A stretch of DNA of 64,000 nucleotides from the NCBI GenBank assembly GCA_963969365.1, contig OZ017763.1:1736001-1800000 (forward strand), read 5' to 3'. The notes beneath the pieces were generated by a model. The model was not told the origin of the DNA. It made no database searches and saw only the letters and a list, made by a program, of their open reading frames with translations. Below, piece by piece: positions 52,501 to 63,883 of the stretch. The translations under genes were made by a program, and so were the position numbers. Numbering within the stretch: position 1 is the first letter of the stretch; each line of letters begins with the position of its first letter. Source of the stretch: Asterochloris sp. CNOR1 (Eukaryota; Chlorophyta; Trebouxiophyceae; Trebouxiales; Trebouxiaceae).

Positions 52501-55500
52501 TGCTCTCAGGTCGGCAGGGGTTCATTGCCCCTGGTGATCAAGACTGCGTGCTACATGTCAGAGTGTATGGGGCCCAGTCTTGCCCATGATTGTACAGTCA
52601 GCCTTTGCATGGAGTGCACAACATGACGACAGGCTGCACCAGGTGCTATATTTTTGTCACACTTGGGTGCACAGAGGAGACAGGTGAATGTATGTGCTTG
52701 ACTCCAGCGCTAGGCATGTGCAAGTCCATTGCCTGCGTGTTACGCCAGCATGAGCTCTCTCAACCAGTCACCCATGCCCTGCAGAGACTACAGGAATGAC
52801 ACATTGCCCTGGGCTCAGAGTGAGCAGGATGTTGCCGATGCGGTGACCCATGTCAATCTGGCACCCCCTGGCGGCCGTGACCCACTGGCTGGCAATGTCC
52901 TGCTGTGCATTGTGAGTACAAGAGCAGACACAATTTTGTTGCTGAACATGGCCCCCCCTCGATTGCTGTTGTCAATGTTGCACCCCCCTACCCTCCAATC
53001 CACCTTCCCTGCTGCAATGCCTTGCCTGCAGCCATGGCTGACAGACTTCCTCCTCTGTTTCATACAATGGCTGCAGTTTTGTGTGTGTGGCTTCTGCAAG
53101 TGTTTGCGCCCCCTATTGTGGGTATGAGTGCAGCCTGCCTCGTGCCTTCGGTATCAGTCAGTTCCTGAAGCAGTGCTGCTTCGTGACTCCCATCCAAGCA
53201 GGCAGCACCAGCATTGGGTATTGGGTCACTAATCTTGCTTTGAGGGATGCCTGCGGAGGTGAGGGCCTGGGCAAAGGCCTGTGCAGAGGCTGATGCACTA
53301 GGCCCAGCGCCGGCAACGTTAGCCACCAGAGGCACAGCCAGGCATACCTGTGGGATGCATGGTTGCATGGCCGGCAGCAGTTTCTGAGCCCTGAGGTCCC
53401 TGTGCCTTCTGCAGACTAGGATGCAGATGCTGGCAAGGCCTCTCCACTTGCATGTTCATCTTGTTGCCTCCTGTGCGCAGACTGAGGAACAGCAATGCCT
53501 GTTGCTAAGTGGGACGCCACTCTTGATGTCCTCTCTCTGTGGGCAGCATACGCACCAAGTCCAGCATGTCTCTGGTGGTGCGCAGATTGAGGAGCAGGAG
53601 TACCCAGTGTTGATTGATGCGCTGGCCACAGTCTTCTCCCCATATGGGCAGCTGGAGAAGATGGCCATCTTTGAGAAGAATGGCATGTGGCAGGTGGGCA
53701 TAAGAATGCCTCACAACCTTCAACTGCCACATTACAGATCCAGGTTAGACCCCCGCAATGAGACCTCTTTGGCAGAGGCAGCTGCTGTGCCATGATTGGA
53801 TTTCAGAGCAGCTTTTGCCATCACTCACAACGCAGTGCCCACTCACCTGGCAGGCCAGCTCCGCTGCGATGGTGAGCAAAACTTGAGTGCACACAGATTG
53901 TGCGGTGGAGGCCTGCTGCATGCCATTGCCCTTGCGGTGGATGACGCGCTCCATGGACCAGTGGCAGTGGTTGTTCGCTCAATGGAAAAGCACTCCAATC
54001 CAGTCTGGGCGGTCTATCTCTGCCATGGAGGGCTCATAAGCAGCATAGAACGCCTCCTGCCATTCACCAGCTATTGTGCAGTGCCTGTCTGACAGCAAAG
54101 TACCCAAAGCAAAGCATCAAAATCTATGCTTGCCGATGGTGGGCTGCACAGTCAACAGCAGGTCACCCATAGGCGCTCAGACCAAGTTGCTGGCTCCAGA
54201 TCTCACCTTGAAAGGCCAGGGATGACGGAAGCTGCTGCCCATGTCACCTCCAGGCGCCAGGGCGGCACCCAGATGATGGTGCTGCCTGCAAACCTCTACC
54301 CAACCCCTAGGGATGGTGACAAACTGTGCTGCCCCGTCACCTGCAGGCGCTGGTGCAGTTCCCAGATGACGTCAGCGCCTCCAATGCCAAGGCTGCGCTG
54401 GATGGGCATGCAGTGTACGATGGTGGCTACAACAAGGTGAGGCTGCATCTGTGTTGCTTTGCTGAGGTGTGTTGCTGCATGGTGGCGGCTGTCACCAGGT
54501 CAGCCTGATCTGATAAGCTCTGCTATCAAACATGACAGCCTGCTCTCTCATGATCTGCACCTCAGAACTTGGTGCCAGACCTGTGCGCTTTCAACATTCA
54601 ATCTGTCATGCAATTCTGGAAAGAGGCTGCAGCAGCCATCACAGCAGCATTGCTTGGGTGCAGTACTGCTGCCTTGCTCCCTGAGTGTGCAATGCCTGGC
54701 AACCTTGGTGTGACCCTCCATGCCTGTGTGCCTGACGTGTCTCTCGTTGCTGGTTGTGCAGCTGCGCATCGCCTACTCCACCCATCGTGACCTGAACATC
54801 CGCGCAGGGGATGGCAACAGCAGGGACTTCAGGCAGGGGCCCCAGGCAGCAGGTGCGCTCCCAGCTGTGCCTTGGCTGCCCTGGCTCTGTAGCACCACTA
54901 GACGCACCACCTGCAGAGCAAGCTGACGCCACACGAAGTGCATGCTCACCTAAGAGCAGTTGGGCCAGACTTGGTGCTTTGCACACACATCAGGTACAAT
55001 GCATATCTGCAGCACCTGTTGTGCAGCTTGCAGGCTGGCTTTTGGTAGATGATTCCCAACTGAGCTGCCTGCAGCCTGGGTTGCTATGCTTGCCCCTCAG
55101 CCCATGACAGCCTGCACTCTCATGTCCCACAGCCTGCAGCCTGGGTTGCTGTGATTGCTCCCCAGTCCAGGGTTGCCTGCGATTTACGCCTCACAGCCCG
55201 CAGAGTCTGCTGCTTCGCTGTGCAGCCCGGCGCTGCAAGTGCCCCTCAGCGTGGCTGCCTCAATCAGGCATCCCGCCCGCCAATCCACCGTAAGCAAAAG
55301 TCACGTCCTGCTTGGACTGCAGGGCTATTTGTGTGGGCAGCCAAGCAGCCCGATTGCATGTGCCCCTCTGCATGGTTGCCTCAGTCTGGCATAAACCCTT
55401 CCAGGCCTAAGTCGCGTCCTGCCGTCCACTGCAGGAGCGGCTGGGCAGCCGAGCAGCCCCACGCGCAAGCGCCCCCGGAACGAGAGTGGCGGCCAGCCAG

Positions 55501-58500
55501 ATGGGGGGCACAGGGAGTCCAGGCAGCGCTTTGAGCCTGTGGCAGAGCGACCTGCACACTCCGGCTGGCAGGCGATGGGACCAGGGGGTGTACAGGAGCA
55601 GGGAGGGGTGGCTGCCTTCCACGAGCTGCCAGGGGCGCCAGCACACCACATGCCGATGCAGCAGGGCCCCAGTGCCGAATTCAGGGCGCCTGCTACGCAG
55701 TCAGGTGAACTCACCAGGGAGTCCGGCAACCCTTTGGTGGTAGCTTTCTGGGACAGGAGAGCTGCTGAAATGCGCTCATGTTGCACGACAGGCAGCTTCA
55801 AGAGCAGCGTTGCTGGACGGGATCGCATCTGCTGCCAAGAGCATATTTCTGCTCAAGTCAGCGCGCAGCACAGTCTTCAGCACCTGCCTAACTGAGCTGG
55901 TAGCTGTGGGGAGAAGCAATGCTGTTTAGCGCCCAGGCAGACCACCCCAACCCTTGTGTGTCAGCTCTTGTCTTGTCTTTTCAGGTTTACGCAACTTGTT
56001 GCTAATGTTGCTTCGCACACAAGTCTTACAATGTAAACCTTTTTGTCCTTGTGCAGGCTGGGGACATCCTGCAGCAGGCCAGCAGCCACCGGCTGGGGTT
56101 CACCAGAATGGCTTTCAGCCCAAGCAGCGCGACACCTTTGCTGAGCACGAGGGTCCCCAGCTGCACCAGGCACAGTACGATGGCGCAGCCAGGCAGCAGC
56201 ATGGCATGCCGCAGCCGGGCGTGGCCCAGTGGCAGCCAGCTGGGCACGAGCAGGCGTTCAGAGGTCCTTTGCAGGAGCCGGCAGTGGTGGCTGCTGACAG
56301 CTGGCACCAGGGGCGGCCAGGCCCCAAACCCGGGCCCTTTGTGCAGCAGGGGTTGCCAGGCCAGAGCGGGCTGCCCCTGCCACCTCATGGTGGGCTGCCC
56401 GAGCCGCCTCAGGGCCGCTTTCAGCAGCCACCCCTTAGCCAGCACCCTGTGCAGGCAGCCCCAGCGCAGGAAGCTGGCAGGGTGGCACTTCGCGGTGGGA
56501 GTGCTGGGTGGTCGGCTGGAGGTCCCGCGTTTGACGGAGGTCAGGGGCAGGGGCAGCACGGCCAATGGGCAGCGACCTCTGCAGAAGGAGAGCCCAGCTG
56601 GACGCGCTTTGACCAGCCTGGCAGGCCCCATGCAGCTGCACCAGGGCCAGGAGCGGCCGCCCTGCAGCGCCCGTTGGCGGCTGGAGCGCCAGTGCCGAGG
56701 CTGGCGGGTGCCAGGGGGCATCTCAAGCGCTCCCGGTGGGATGAGGATGGTCCACAGCAGCAGCCGGGACCTGCACAGGCAGGCAGGGGTGCTGTTGATG
56801 GGGTCCCGCGGCAGTCCGGCTTCAGCCAAGCAGGCAGGAGGCCTGAGGGCCAGCCACAGCAGCCTGGCTTCACACCAGGAGGCAGGGGCGCTGTTGCTGG
56901 GGTCCAGCGGCTCGCCTTCATGCAGGCAGGCAGGGAGGCTGGTGCTGCGGGGCCTCATCAGCCTGGCCTCGCTCAAGCGGGCAGGGGTGCTGATGCTGGC
57001 AAACTTCAGCAGTTGAACCACGTCCAGGCGGGAGTTGGTGCTGGCAGCGGGGTCCAGGCACCAGCCTGGGATCAGGCGGGCGGCAGTCCACAGCAGGGGC
57101 TGCCCTACCCTCCACAGGCAGCCCCTGCTGCTGCCCCCCTCTGGGAGCAGGGGCCCCAGCCGCGTGGGCAGCAGTATGGGCACGGACCGGTTGACGGGAG
57201 GGGTCAGGTGCAGACAGCAGCGCCTGCTCCGGCTGGCGCATGGGGCTGGGAGCCAGCCCAGCAAGCACAGCAGCCTGCGCCAGGCTATGGCACAGCGCAG
57301 GGCCAAGGTGGGCAGGTCGGTGCCCAGCAGGGCGAGTATCAGCAGGGTCGCTCGGGCACATTCGCAGACCCTGCAGCCGCTGCGACCCACCAGGGCCAGT
57401 TGCCCCTGCCGGCACACCCTGCGGGTGTGACTGCGGCACAACCAAAATGGTTCCAGGGCCAGGATCACAGCCTTCCTGCAGCAGCAGCGCCGTCTGTTAA
57501 CGGCATAGGTTGTCAGTCTGGCCTGCCTCTGCCGCCTGCCACCAATGGGTTTAGTGGTCAGCCCCGCGCTGGGCCGGCCCCTCGCAGCGGCCGCCACACC
57601 TCACGGTGGGAGGACACCAGCAGGCAGCCAAACCACGGCAGCGTGGGTGCCCAGCCGCAGCTGGTGGCAGGGCCCTCGATGTGGGGGCCGCCAAACCCTG
57701 GCCAGGGTGCGCACCATCTGGGGCAGGGGGCGCTGGGCGCACAGCAGTGGCAACAGCAGCAGCCTGCTGCGGCCCCAGCTCAGCTGACACAGGCCTCAGG
57801 GCAGTGGCAGCAGCAGCATCAGCCTGCTGCTGCGCCCGCGCAGCAGATGCGCGACATGGCGCCTGTGGGGGCGCCTGCGGCACTGGACATCTCTGCGGCG
57901 CTGGATATTTTGGGGAAGTCGCTGCCGCTGCCACTGCCAGCTGGCGGTGGTGCTGGCGCCCGGCTTGGGTGAGCTCTCCATCTGCTCTTGACTCCAAAAG
58001 CCTTGCAATGTGAGGCCTAGGCTGCTGCAGCTGGCTCTGCTGCAGCAGTGGGTGTTGTTGCTGCTGCCATCAAGTGTTCTGACTCTTTGCTATTGGTTCC
58101 CGGCCCTACCTGGTTTGCTGGCTAAGGGTGCTGGGCGCTTATGCACGCGCTCTCACTCACTGTGAGGCAGCTGGGCAGCATGTGCAGACAGCAATCAAAC
58201 ACAGCAACAGGACCCCGCAAGTGGTGGGTTTTGGAGCAGTCCTGTTTTGCTGGTGGACTGCTGGCTTTGTTCACTTGGCCCAAGATACCAGTCTCACAAC
58301 GATGCATCTTGATCTGTTGGCTCTGAGACTTGTGACTGGTCAGGATGGCTGCCACTAGTGCAAGGAGGTGCACAGGATCACACACCATCTGCGGTATGGA
58401 CATAGTCATGCATGATATGATTGGCTGCACCAGCTGAGCTGGACCAGGGCTGGCATCGCTCTATGCCTCTGGGGCTGAGAGTAACGGAGTAATTCACATT

Positions 58501-59161
58501 GCTGTGCTTGACTAACTTTTGAGCAGTCAGCCATGCAGACTCCTGGGGGCAGCATGGGGCCTCAAGCTGGCGAGAAATCATACATAGAAAGCTGGTGGCG
58601 CTGCAGTCCAATGTTCTGTCTGCTGGTCCTGCACCAGCCATCACCATCCGGCTGCAGGAACACCACCATGCAAAATCCTGGGAGCGGCATGGGGCGTCAC
58701 GCTGGCAGCATAGAGGCCCAAGCTGGCAGCATGGGGGCTCAGGCTGGCAGCTCCTACCAGCAGCCTCCTCAGGCCCAGGGTCGTGGCAGTGGCAGCGGAA
58801 GTGGCAGCAATCGCCAGCACCACAGGATGCAAGGTGAGACGTCATACACCTCCCAGCTGTGGTGGACCGTCATGTGTACAGCCATGGTGGGCAAAGGCTG
58901 CTGGCGCATGGCTGTGCCGCTCTACTGCCTTACATGCTGTACAGCTCTGGCTGGCGCCACATGTGCAGGTGGGGGCCCATGTGGGGGGGCATGTGGGGGC
59001 CTCACATGGGTGTCCCACAAAAGCTTGGCACTCCAGCTTGTGCACCTCAGTGCATCCTGTATTGCGCTGCAGGCATGCATACAGTGGGCGGCGCTTTCAG
59101 GCACGGCCAGGAGGGTGGCCGTGGTCGGGGACGAGGCAGAGACCGGTCTAGACCATATTGA
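49502..59161 (+). CDS. PTB/hnRNP-I-like RNA-binding protein with three RRMs and a long low-complexity tail
   Basis: Exons: 49502-49528, 49713-49901, 50115-50279, 50921-51039, 52283-52411, 52785-52911, 53586-53693, 54347-54436, 54762-54852, 55435-55704, 56057-57968, 58658-58833 and 59073-59161. Every phase closes, giving 1163 residues. RRM1 (about 8-90) opens VPSKVLHVRNVQPATSEEEL and has AQAFLEM and GKKVFFQYSHRGEV. RRM2 (about 115-210) has TITLDQLHSLLSQHGDV and QALVQYR. RRM3 (about 247-330) has NVLLCI, FSPYGQLEKMAIF, ALVQFPD and LRIAYSTHRDLNI. The inter-RRM text HRDYRND and the post-RRM3 text NSRDFR resemble PTB linkers. PTB regulates splicing and mRNA fate. A basic patch TRKRPR follows the RRMs, then about 700 residues rich in Gln, Gly, Pro and Ala, and a C-terminus GRGRGRGRDRSRPY. 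The tail far exceeds ordinary PTB (about 530 residues). Confidence 0.9.
51170..52300 (+). repeat. Many decayed copies of one RRM2 exon 5' edge in its intron
   Basis: The exon start at 52277-52325 (GCAGAGTCGCAGAGGAGGCAGCCAGC) has relatives near 51825 (GCAGATGAGGCAGCCACC), 52088 (GCAGGCGACCACAGGAGGCAGTCAGC) and 52170-52200, plus weaker CAGCAGGCTGGCTGCCTCA units near 51220 and 51275. A 26-bp GGGCTGTCTxTCGTGTGTGCAGCA doublet lies at 51937-51986. Confidence 0.7.
55060..55480 (+). repeat. Copies of the 55435 exon edge and a CTGCAGCCTGGGTTGCT doublet
   Basis: 55319-55370 (CTGCAGGGCTATTTGTGTGGGCAGCCAAGCAGCCC) mirrors 55430-55460 (CTGCAGGAGCGGCTGGGCAGCCGAGCAGCCC), with shared upstream AAGTC(A/G)CGTCCTGC. 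CCTGCAGCCTGGGTTGCT occurs at 55069 and 55134. Confidence 0.8.
56770..57095 (+). repeat. 60-bp minisatellite coding a 20-residue repeat
   Basis: About five to six in-frame units inside the large PTB-like exon encode variants of QAGRGAVxGVxxxxGFxQAG: AGRGAVDGVPRQSGF, GGRGAVAGVQRLAF, AGREAGAAGPHQPGL, AGRGADAGKLQQLN and AGVGAGSGVQAPAW. Confidence 0.9.
58528..58700 (+). repeat. Decayed copy of the penultimate PTB-like exon edge
   Basis: CATGCAGACTCCTGGGGGCAGCATGGGGCCTCAAGCTGG at 58532 mirrors CATGCAAAATCCTGGGAGCGGCATGGGGCGTCACGCTGG at 58668 in the coding exon 58658-58833. Confidence 0.9.
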
Positions 59162-60340
59162 GCACACGGGCGAACTTCTGCTGATGTCCCCAGATTGCAC
59201 CCTCCCCAACACTTGCATAGCTGTTCCAGGAGTTATTTGGCAGATCCTGCATCTGCCCTCCAAATGATGTGTGTGGTGAATATGCTATGGTGCACCTGTC
59301 CTTTTGGCGCCTGTAATCTGGGTAAACCTAAAAAGCCAGATTTTCCCTGATATCAAATTGCCTGCAGAGATGCAACATGTCAGTGCCAGACAGGTCACCG
59401 CAGTGCTGCCCTGCTTGCGCATGAGAACATACCAGGTGGTGCTGAAGAACGTACTTAGGTTGCAGCCAAGAGGCCCTGTGGCCTCTTCATCTAGACTGCG
59501 CAGGCAGATGGCCACATCAGCAGCAGCAGGAGTGGAGCAGGCGACCACTCAGCCCAATGTGAAAGGATCACCGCTGCAGGTGGGATGCACTCTTTGATTG
59601 CGGCTGTCATTCTGCTGCTGTCCCTGTGGGTGACTCCCAGCTGGCCCACACAACGCAGCTGGCCAGAAGCTGTGTGGCAGGTCCTTGTTGCAGTACAACT
59701 TCTGGATCGATGGTGTGGCAGGCTGACTCATTGGCAGCCTCGCAATCATGACTTGCCTTGAGCACTGTGACAAGCTGTTGCCAGTATATCTGGCCTGAGA
59801 GCACTCCTGCAGATCTGTTTTTGCTGGCAGCAGTGCAACTTGCTGGTGCCTGATCCAGTTCAGCATTGATCATGAGCTATGCTACCCCAGGAGCCAATGC
59901 TAGGCTGGTGCCTGGTGCTCTTGGGTCTGCGACAGGCCCTTGTTGATCATGAGCTGTACCACCCACAGAGGGCTGAGAGCATGAGCATGTACGCTGTGTC
60001 TGCCTATCAGCGTAGCCCAATGTCACCAGTGATCAAGCAGCCCCCCTACTTCATTGTGCTGCTCAAGCATACTGAAAACTGCATGTTTGCGGGACTGAGG
60101 ACCAGGACACAGGGTGCATGCTCAGCTGGACTTGCCAGGCCTTGTGAGCTCACCAAACAGCTGCAGGGCAAGCAAAGCTGCAGTCGGGGGCAGAAAGTTG
60201 CAGACCCCCAGCCCTTCATGCCAGGCTTTAGTGTCACTGGGACAGGGCGTGTCCACAGTACACCTGCCCATCTGTTCAATGAGCTACAACAGGCGTCTTG
60301 ACATTGCTGTGCGAATGTCAGCTTGGCCTGGCCGCAGGGC
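59162..60340. other. Intergenic region before the oxidoreductase
   Basis: About 1.2 kb with the PTB-like 3' UTR and the oxidoreductase promoter. An open stretch at 59879-60301 (MLPQEPMLGWCLVLLG) might be a 5' exon or transit peptide but shows no supporting homology. TTGATCATGAGCT is repeated at 59865 and 59942. Confidence 0.4.
59312..59316 (+). terminator. Candidate TGTAA polyadenylation signal of the PTB-like gene
   Basis: TGTAA lies about 150 nt after the stop at 59159-59161, a usual distance for chlorophyte 3' UTRs. Confidence 0.5.
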
Positions 60341-63300
60341 ATGGAGCCGTCTGTGTGGGGCCAGGACAAGCTGCAGCCCCGCTACCCTCGGTTGGGTGCA
60401 GGCCAGGAGGTGCAGGGAGATGTGGTGGTGATAGGAGCAGGCCTGACGGGACTCAGTACAGCCTACAACCTGGCCAAAGCAGGTGGGCAGGGCAGCCAAG
60501 CACCTGCAGGGGTGACAGGCCTCTGCACATGCCAGGCACCTGCCCCAACGGCTGGGCAGGCCTGACAGGTCTCAGCATTGCACCCAGGCACTGGCAGGCA
60601 GGCATGACAGGCCTCAGCACCGGCTGCAGCACGTGGACAGAGCATCTGAAGGGCCCATATGCCTCATGACTGCAAACAGGCTGGCCAGAAGCAGGTGAGC
60701 AGAGCATCTGCGGTGCTTGTGCGCCTCAAACGCAGTGTGCAGCCTGGCCAAAAGCAGGTGGGAACAGCATCTGGAGCACAGCGGATCTCACGTGCGAGTA
60801 CATGCGGGCTACCTCTGTAGCCTGCCTTAGCAGGGGCCTCCCCAAGGGGATTCTGACCATGGATACATGGTGTTGTTGGCGACGTGTTTGGCCTGCTGGC
60901 GCTCACATCTCAGGCAGGGCAGCACCAGTATGCATCGATGCTTGGCCAAAAGAAGATATGCAGTGAGGTGTGGCTGCACCGCAGCCACACGTGGCTGCTT
61001 GTAGTCACATTGATTGTTGACATGACAGGGCACTGCCTGCACCCAAGCCAGACCGGAGGTGGCCACTCCCAATTGTGCTGCAGTGCACTGTCCTGCATGC
61101 CAAGCAGGCAGGAGCGCTGTCCATACTGGGACACGTGCGTGTAACCGCTAGGGTGTCCCCAGGGAGAATTGGGCATGCTGATGTTTTGCAGCACAATTAT
61201 GCACACCAAACCCCACAAGTATGCCTCACCCCTGCAATGTGCAGTCCAGGCAATAGCTGGGGTGTTGTCACTGTTAGGCCAGGGTGTACAGTGTATGTAG
61301 CTTGAGTCAACACGTACATGTGGGCCTGCAGGCAAGAAGGTTATTGTCCTGGAGGACAGAACTGTGGCCGCGGGCCAAAGTGGCCGCGTGGCTGGCTCCG
61401 CCCAGACTTGGGTGGATGACACCTTCACAGCCATCAAAGCCAACCACTCGTCTGGCACAGCCTCCAAGGTGAGGGCTTGAGGACTTGAGGGCCTCTCTGG
61501 TGGTTCCTGGCACTACACACTATGCACAGCCTGGAAAGCCAAGCATGGTGCACAGCCGTCAAGGTGAGAGCTTGCGGGTTTTGCTGGTGCCTCCTGGCAT
61601 CAAGTGCAGCCTTTAAGGCACAAGATGGCAAAGATGCAGCCGCTAGAGTGAGGGCTCAAGCTTTGCTGGTACTTTCTGGCCCTAGGCACAGCTGTGAATG
61701 GCAGGGGATCACTCGGGCAGTGCATTGCTGCTCGTTCCGCAGGAGGACTGAGCAGTGCCGTGCATGGCTTGCTCCAAGATGAATAGCGAAGCAAGCAACT
61801 CATGCCAGTGGTGCCTGCACCTTGCTGGCTTGGCCAGGCCTGTTGAACCCCTTGCAAACGGCCTGCTCAGGCCGTTTGCAAGCCTCTATAGTGCAAGAGT
61901 TTGGTAACCTGGTATAGCAGCAAGTGTTTGGAAATCAAGAGTCAACGGTATGACCAAAGCAGTTCACCAGGTCCGTCAAAAGTCACACATGTTGGCTGTG
62001 TCTTGTCTCGGCCATGCAAGTCTGTTTACAAGCTGTCTGGGGGAGGTGGGCCATGTAATTGAAGCTGTGGCCGAATACTATTGCAGCCGGCCTTCAGCCA
62101 GCCTGTCCACAGCACCTGCACAGCCCTGGGGCAGGGGGAACAGCATTGTCATTGTGTGGTGCTCACAACTGCACGGCCTCAAAGTATAATTGCTTCTGCT
62201 TGGCTGCATGGCCTGGCAATGCCTATCTCTGTTGCTATTTCAGCGCCTGTCTAGACAGAGGTGGCCTTGCTGACCAGGTGTCAGAGGCTCACAAGGCCGG
62301 CATCGACTGGATCAGCAGCGTTGTCAGCGATGAGGGCATCAGCTGTGACCTGGAGAAGACCACAGGGTGCGCCCTCCCTCAGCCATGCTTGTCACATTGT
62401 TCGACAATTGTATCCTGCCTGGTGGCATTTGTGAGGCTGGCTGCTGGGGGGCTGGGAGCGGCCTTCTGGCAGTGCATTCTGCTTTGCTTTGCCACAACAA
62501 CATATGGTATGTTTGGTCATGGGTGGGGTCCAGGCTGATGCCCTGCCCCGTACATTGTGTGTCTAGGATGGGGCCCTGCCCAGTGCAGCCAGTGTCCAGA
62601 CTGATACCCTGTCCTGTACCGCCGGTGTCCAGACTGATGCCTTACTCTGTAAAGTTGGCGTCCAGGGGTCTGCCTCCCCCTGTGCAGCGCGCTGCACTCA
62701 GCTGCATGCTTGGGCGTGATGCCCAGCCTGGCACCACTGCTGCGGGCAACTGCGTTGTGCTGCCTGTCCTGGTGTGGGGTCCATCCTGACTTTGCTGCCG
62801 CAGGTAGCTGCAGCCAGCAGCCTGCATGACTGCTTGGTTTACCCTGGCTGTGCTGCTGCAGACTGCTGTACCCTTACGATGAGGCCTCGCAGTATCAGGA
62901 GAAGTGGGATGAAGAGGTGCAGACATGCCAGGAGCTGGGGCTGCCTCAGATTGAACAGGTGGGGCTGCCAGCAGTATGGTGCAGCTACTGCACAATACAT
63001 CAGCTGCAACTCAAGCCTGCCTCAGGTTGAACAGGTGAAGTCGCCAGCTCCCCAACTAGAGTATGGCTGGAATGCTCTCTCAGACAGAGCAGGCATGACT
63101 TTGGGTGCACAGGAAGGCAGCGTTGTCATTTTGCTGGTCTGCACACAGCCTGAGTCTTGACTGTGGGGCTACCTGATGCTGCGCCACCTGCCACCATGTT
63201 CGGATACAAGCACGTGGCGTTTGGGGTGGCAGAGGCCTTTTTGCAGCCCCAATTGGTGCAATGGGCTGGACTTTGACAGTGCACAGCTGGTGCGGCCCTA

Positions 63301-63883
63301 CAGGGGCCTCTTCAATGTGGGTTGCCCTCCTTCTGAGTTCAAGTGCCATTGCTGGATTCACAAAGGCAGGCAGGAGCTGGGGCCCTTGGGGTGGGACAGG
63401 CTGTTTTGCAGCCTCATAATGTGTTGGGCTGGCCTTCAATAGTGCGCAGCAGCAGCCGCTTTTAATAGGCCTTCTCATGACGCCCTGTCTTTGAGCCTGA
63501 GTGGCCCGGCCTCAAGCAGCCCTTCCATGATGCCCTGTCCTCTGAGGCCAAGCACCATTGCTGGGTTGGGGGTTGCAGGTGTTGCTGCCAGGTACAAACC
63601 AGTAGGAGGCTTGCGCCTCATGTGCTCAATGCGCCGGAGTCTGCAGGTGCACAGCAGAGATCAGGCTTGCTCACATTGGTAGCCTGCTCTTTGCAGAAGT
63701 GCTCAGCTGCAAGTGGAGCTCCTGGGCAGAGCAGACCCCGGTCTTGCCGACCCTCACCCTGGCCTGCTTGCGTCCTGCAGGTGCAACTCCCAGGCACGCC
63801 AGAGGTAGGAGGCCTCCACAGAGCACTCAAGTTTTCGGGCTCCATCCACTTCAACCCCATCGCCCTCTGCCAGGGTCTGGCAG
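60341..63883 (+). CDS. FAD-dependent oxidoreductase of the DAO family, 3' partial
   Basis: N-terminal half of a flavoprotein amine/amino-acid oxidoreductase (DAO superfamily). Exons: 60341-60482, 61332-61468, 62278-62366, 62862-62958 and 63781-63883; phases agree. SVWGQDKLQPRYPRL is followed by the FAD-binding Rossmann motif VVVIGAGLTGLSTAYNLAKAG, GxGxxG intact. Then come KKVIVLEDRTVAAGQSGRVAG (family: VVVLEA..IG.G.SGRTTAH), a helix with SEAHKAGIDWI, LLYPYDEASQYQEKWDEEV and FSGSIHFNPIALCQGLA (family: FP.QAQFHPLKYL.GLA). The substrate is not evident. The substrate-binding half and any Rieske-type C-terminal domain lie beyond the window. The start is uncertain because a CCGCAG acceptor just before the ATG would allow an upstream exon. 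Confidence 0.85.
60435..60780 (+). repeat. Copies of the FAD-motif exon 3' edge in the following intron
   Basis: The exon text GCAGGCCTGACGGGACTCAG (60437) recurs as GCAGGCCTGACAGGTCTCAG (60557) and GCAGGCATGACAGGCCTCAG (60599). The donor edge CCTGGCCAAAGCAGGTGGGC (60470) recurs as GCTGGCCAGAAGCAGGTGAGC (60679) and CCTGGCCAAAAGCAGGTGGGA (60742). The glycine-loop codons survive in two copies. Confidence 0.9.
61455..61690 (+). repeat. Tandem copies of an exon donor edge (oxidoreductase)
   Basis: AGCCTCCAAGGTGAGGGCTTGAG (61459) is repeated near 61556 (AGCCGTCAAGGTGAGAGCTTG) and 61637 (AGCCGCTAGAGTGAGGGCTCAAG). Each is followed by a (G/C)T(G/T)GTxxxTxCTGGC block. Confidence 0.8.
61851..61882. 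repeat. Perfect inverted repeat, 15-bp arms, 2-nt spacer
   Basis: CTTGCAAACGGCCTG (61851-61865), spacer CT, then its exact reverse complement (61868-61882), inside an oxidoreductase intron. It would form a tight hairpin in RNA or a cruciform in DNA. No T run follows. Confidence 0.9.
62530..62665 (+). repeat. Tandem repeat of about 35-40 bp (oxidoreductase intron)
   Basis: Three to four units containing GTCCAG(A/G)(C/G)TGAT(A/G)CC(C/T)T(A/G) and a CTGTACCG-like block. No link to a coding exon is seen. Confidence 0.75.
62940..63050 (+). repeat. Copy of an exon 3' edge with intact donor (oxidoreductase)
   Basis: CTGCCTCAGATTGAACAGGTG ends the exon at 62958. CTGCCTCAGGTTGAACAGGTG recurs about 77 bp downstream, near 63019-63039, with only one change, so a second usable donor exists. 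Confidence 0.9.
63230..63560 (+). repeat. Imperfect repeats in the last intron (oxidoreductase)
   Basis: TTTTTGCAGCCCCAATTGGTGCAATGGGCTGG (63238) resembles TTTTGCAGCCTCATAATGTGTTGGGCTGG (63404). GATGCCCTGTC or GACGCCCTGTC with (T/C)CTGAGxCxxAG occurs near 63480 and 63531. These may be shadows of the next exon, but the parent is not identified. Confidence 0.6.

Noticed and set aside
54829-54840. GC donor in the PTB-like exon (TTCAG|GCAGGG)
   Set aside because: A GT donor at 54853 gives a phase-correct join to 55435, so no GC site is needed.
56026-57597. A 523-codon open frame on the minus strand
   Set aside because: It lies wholly antisense to the low-complexity PTB-like exon, whose phase is fixed by four junctions. 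Its length follows from GC-rich repetitive codon use, and no family features are seen.
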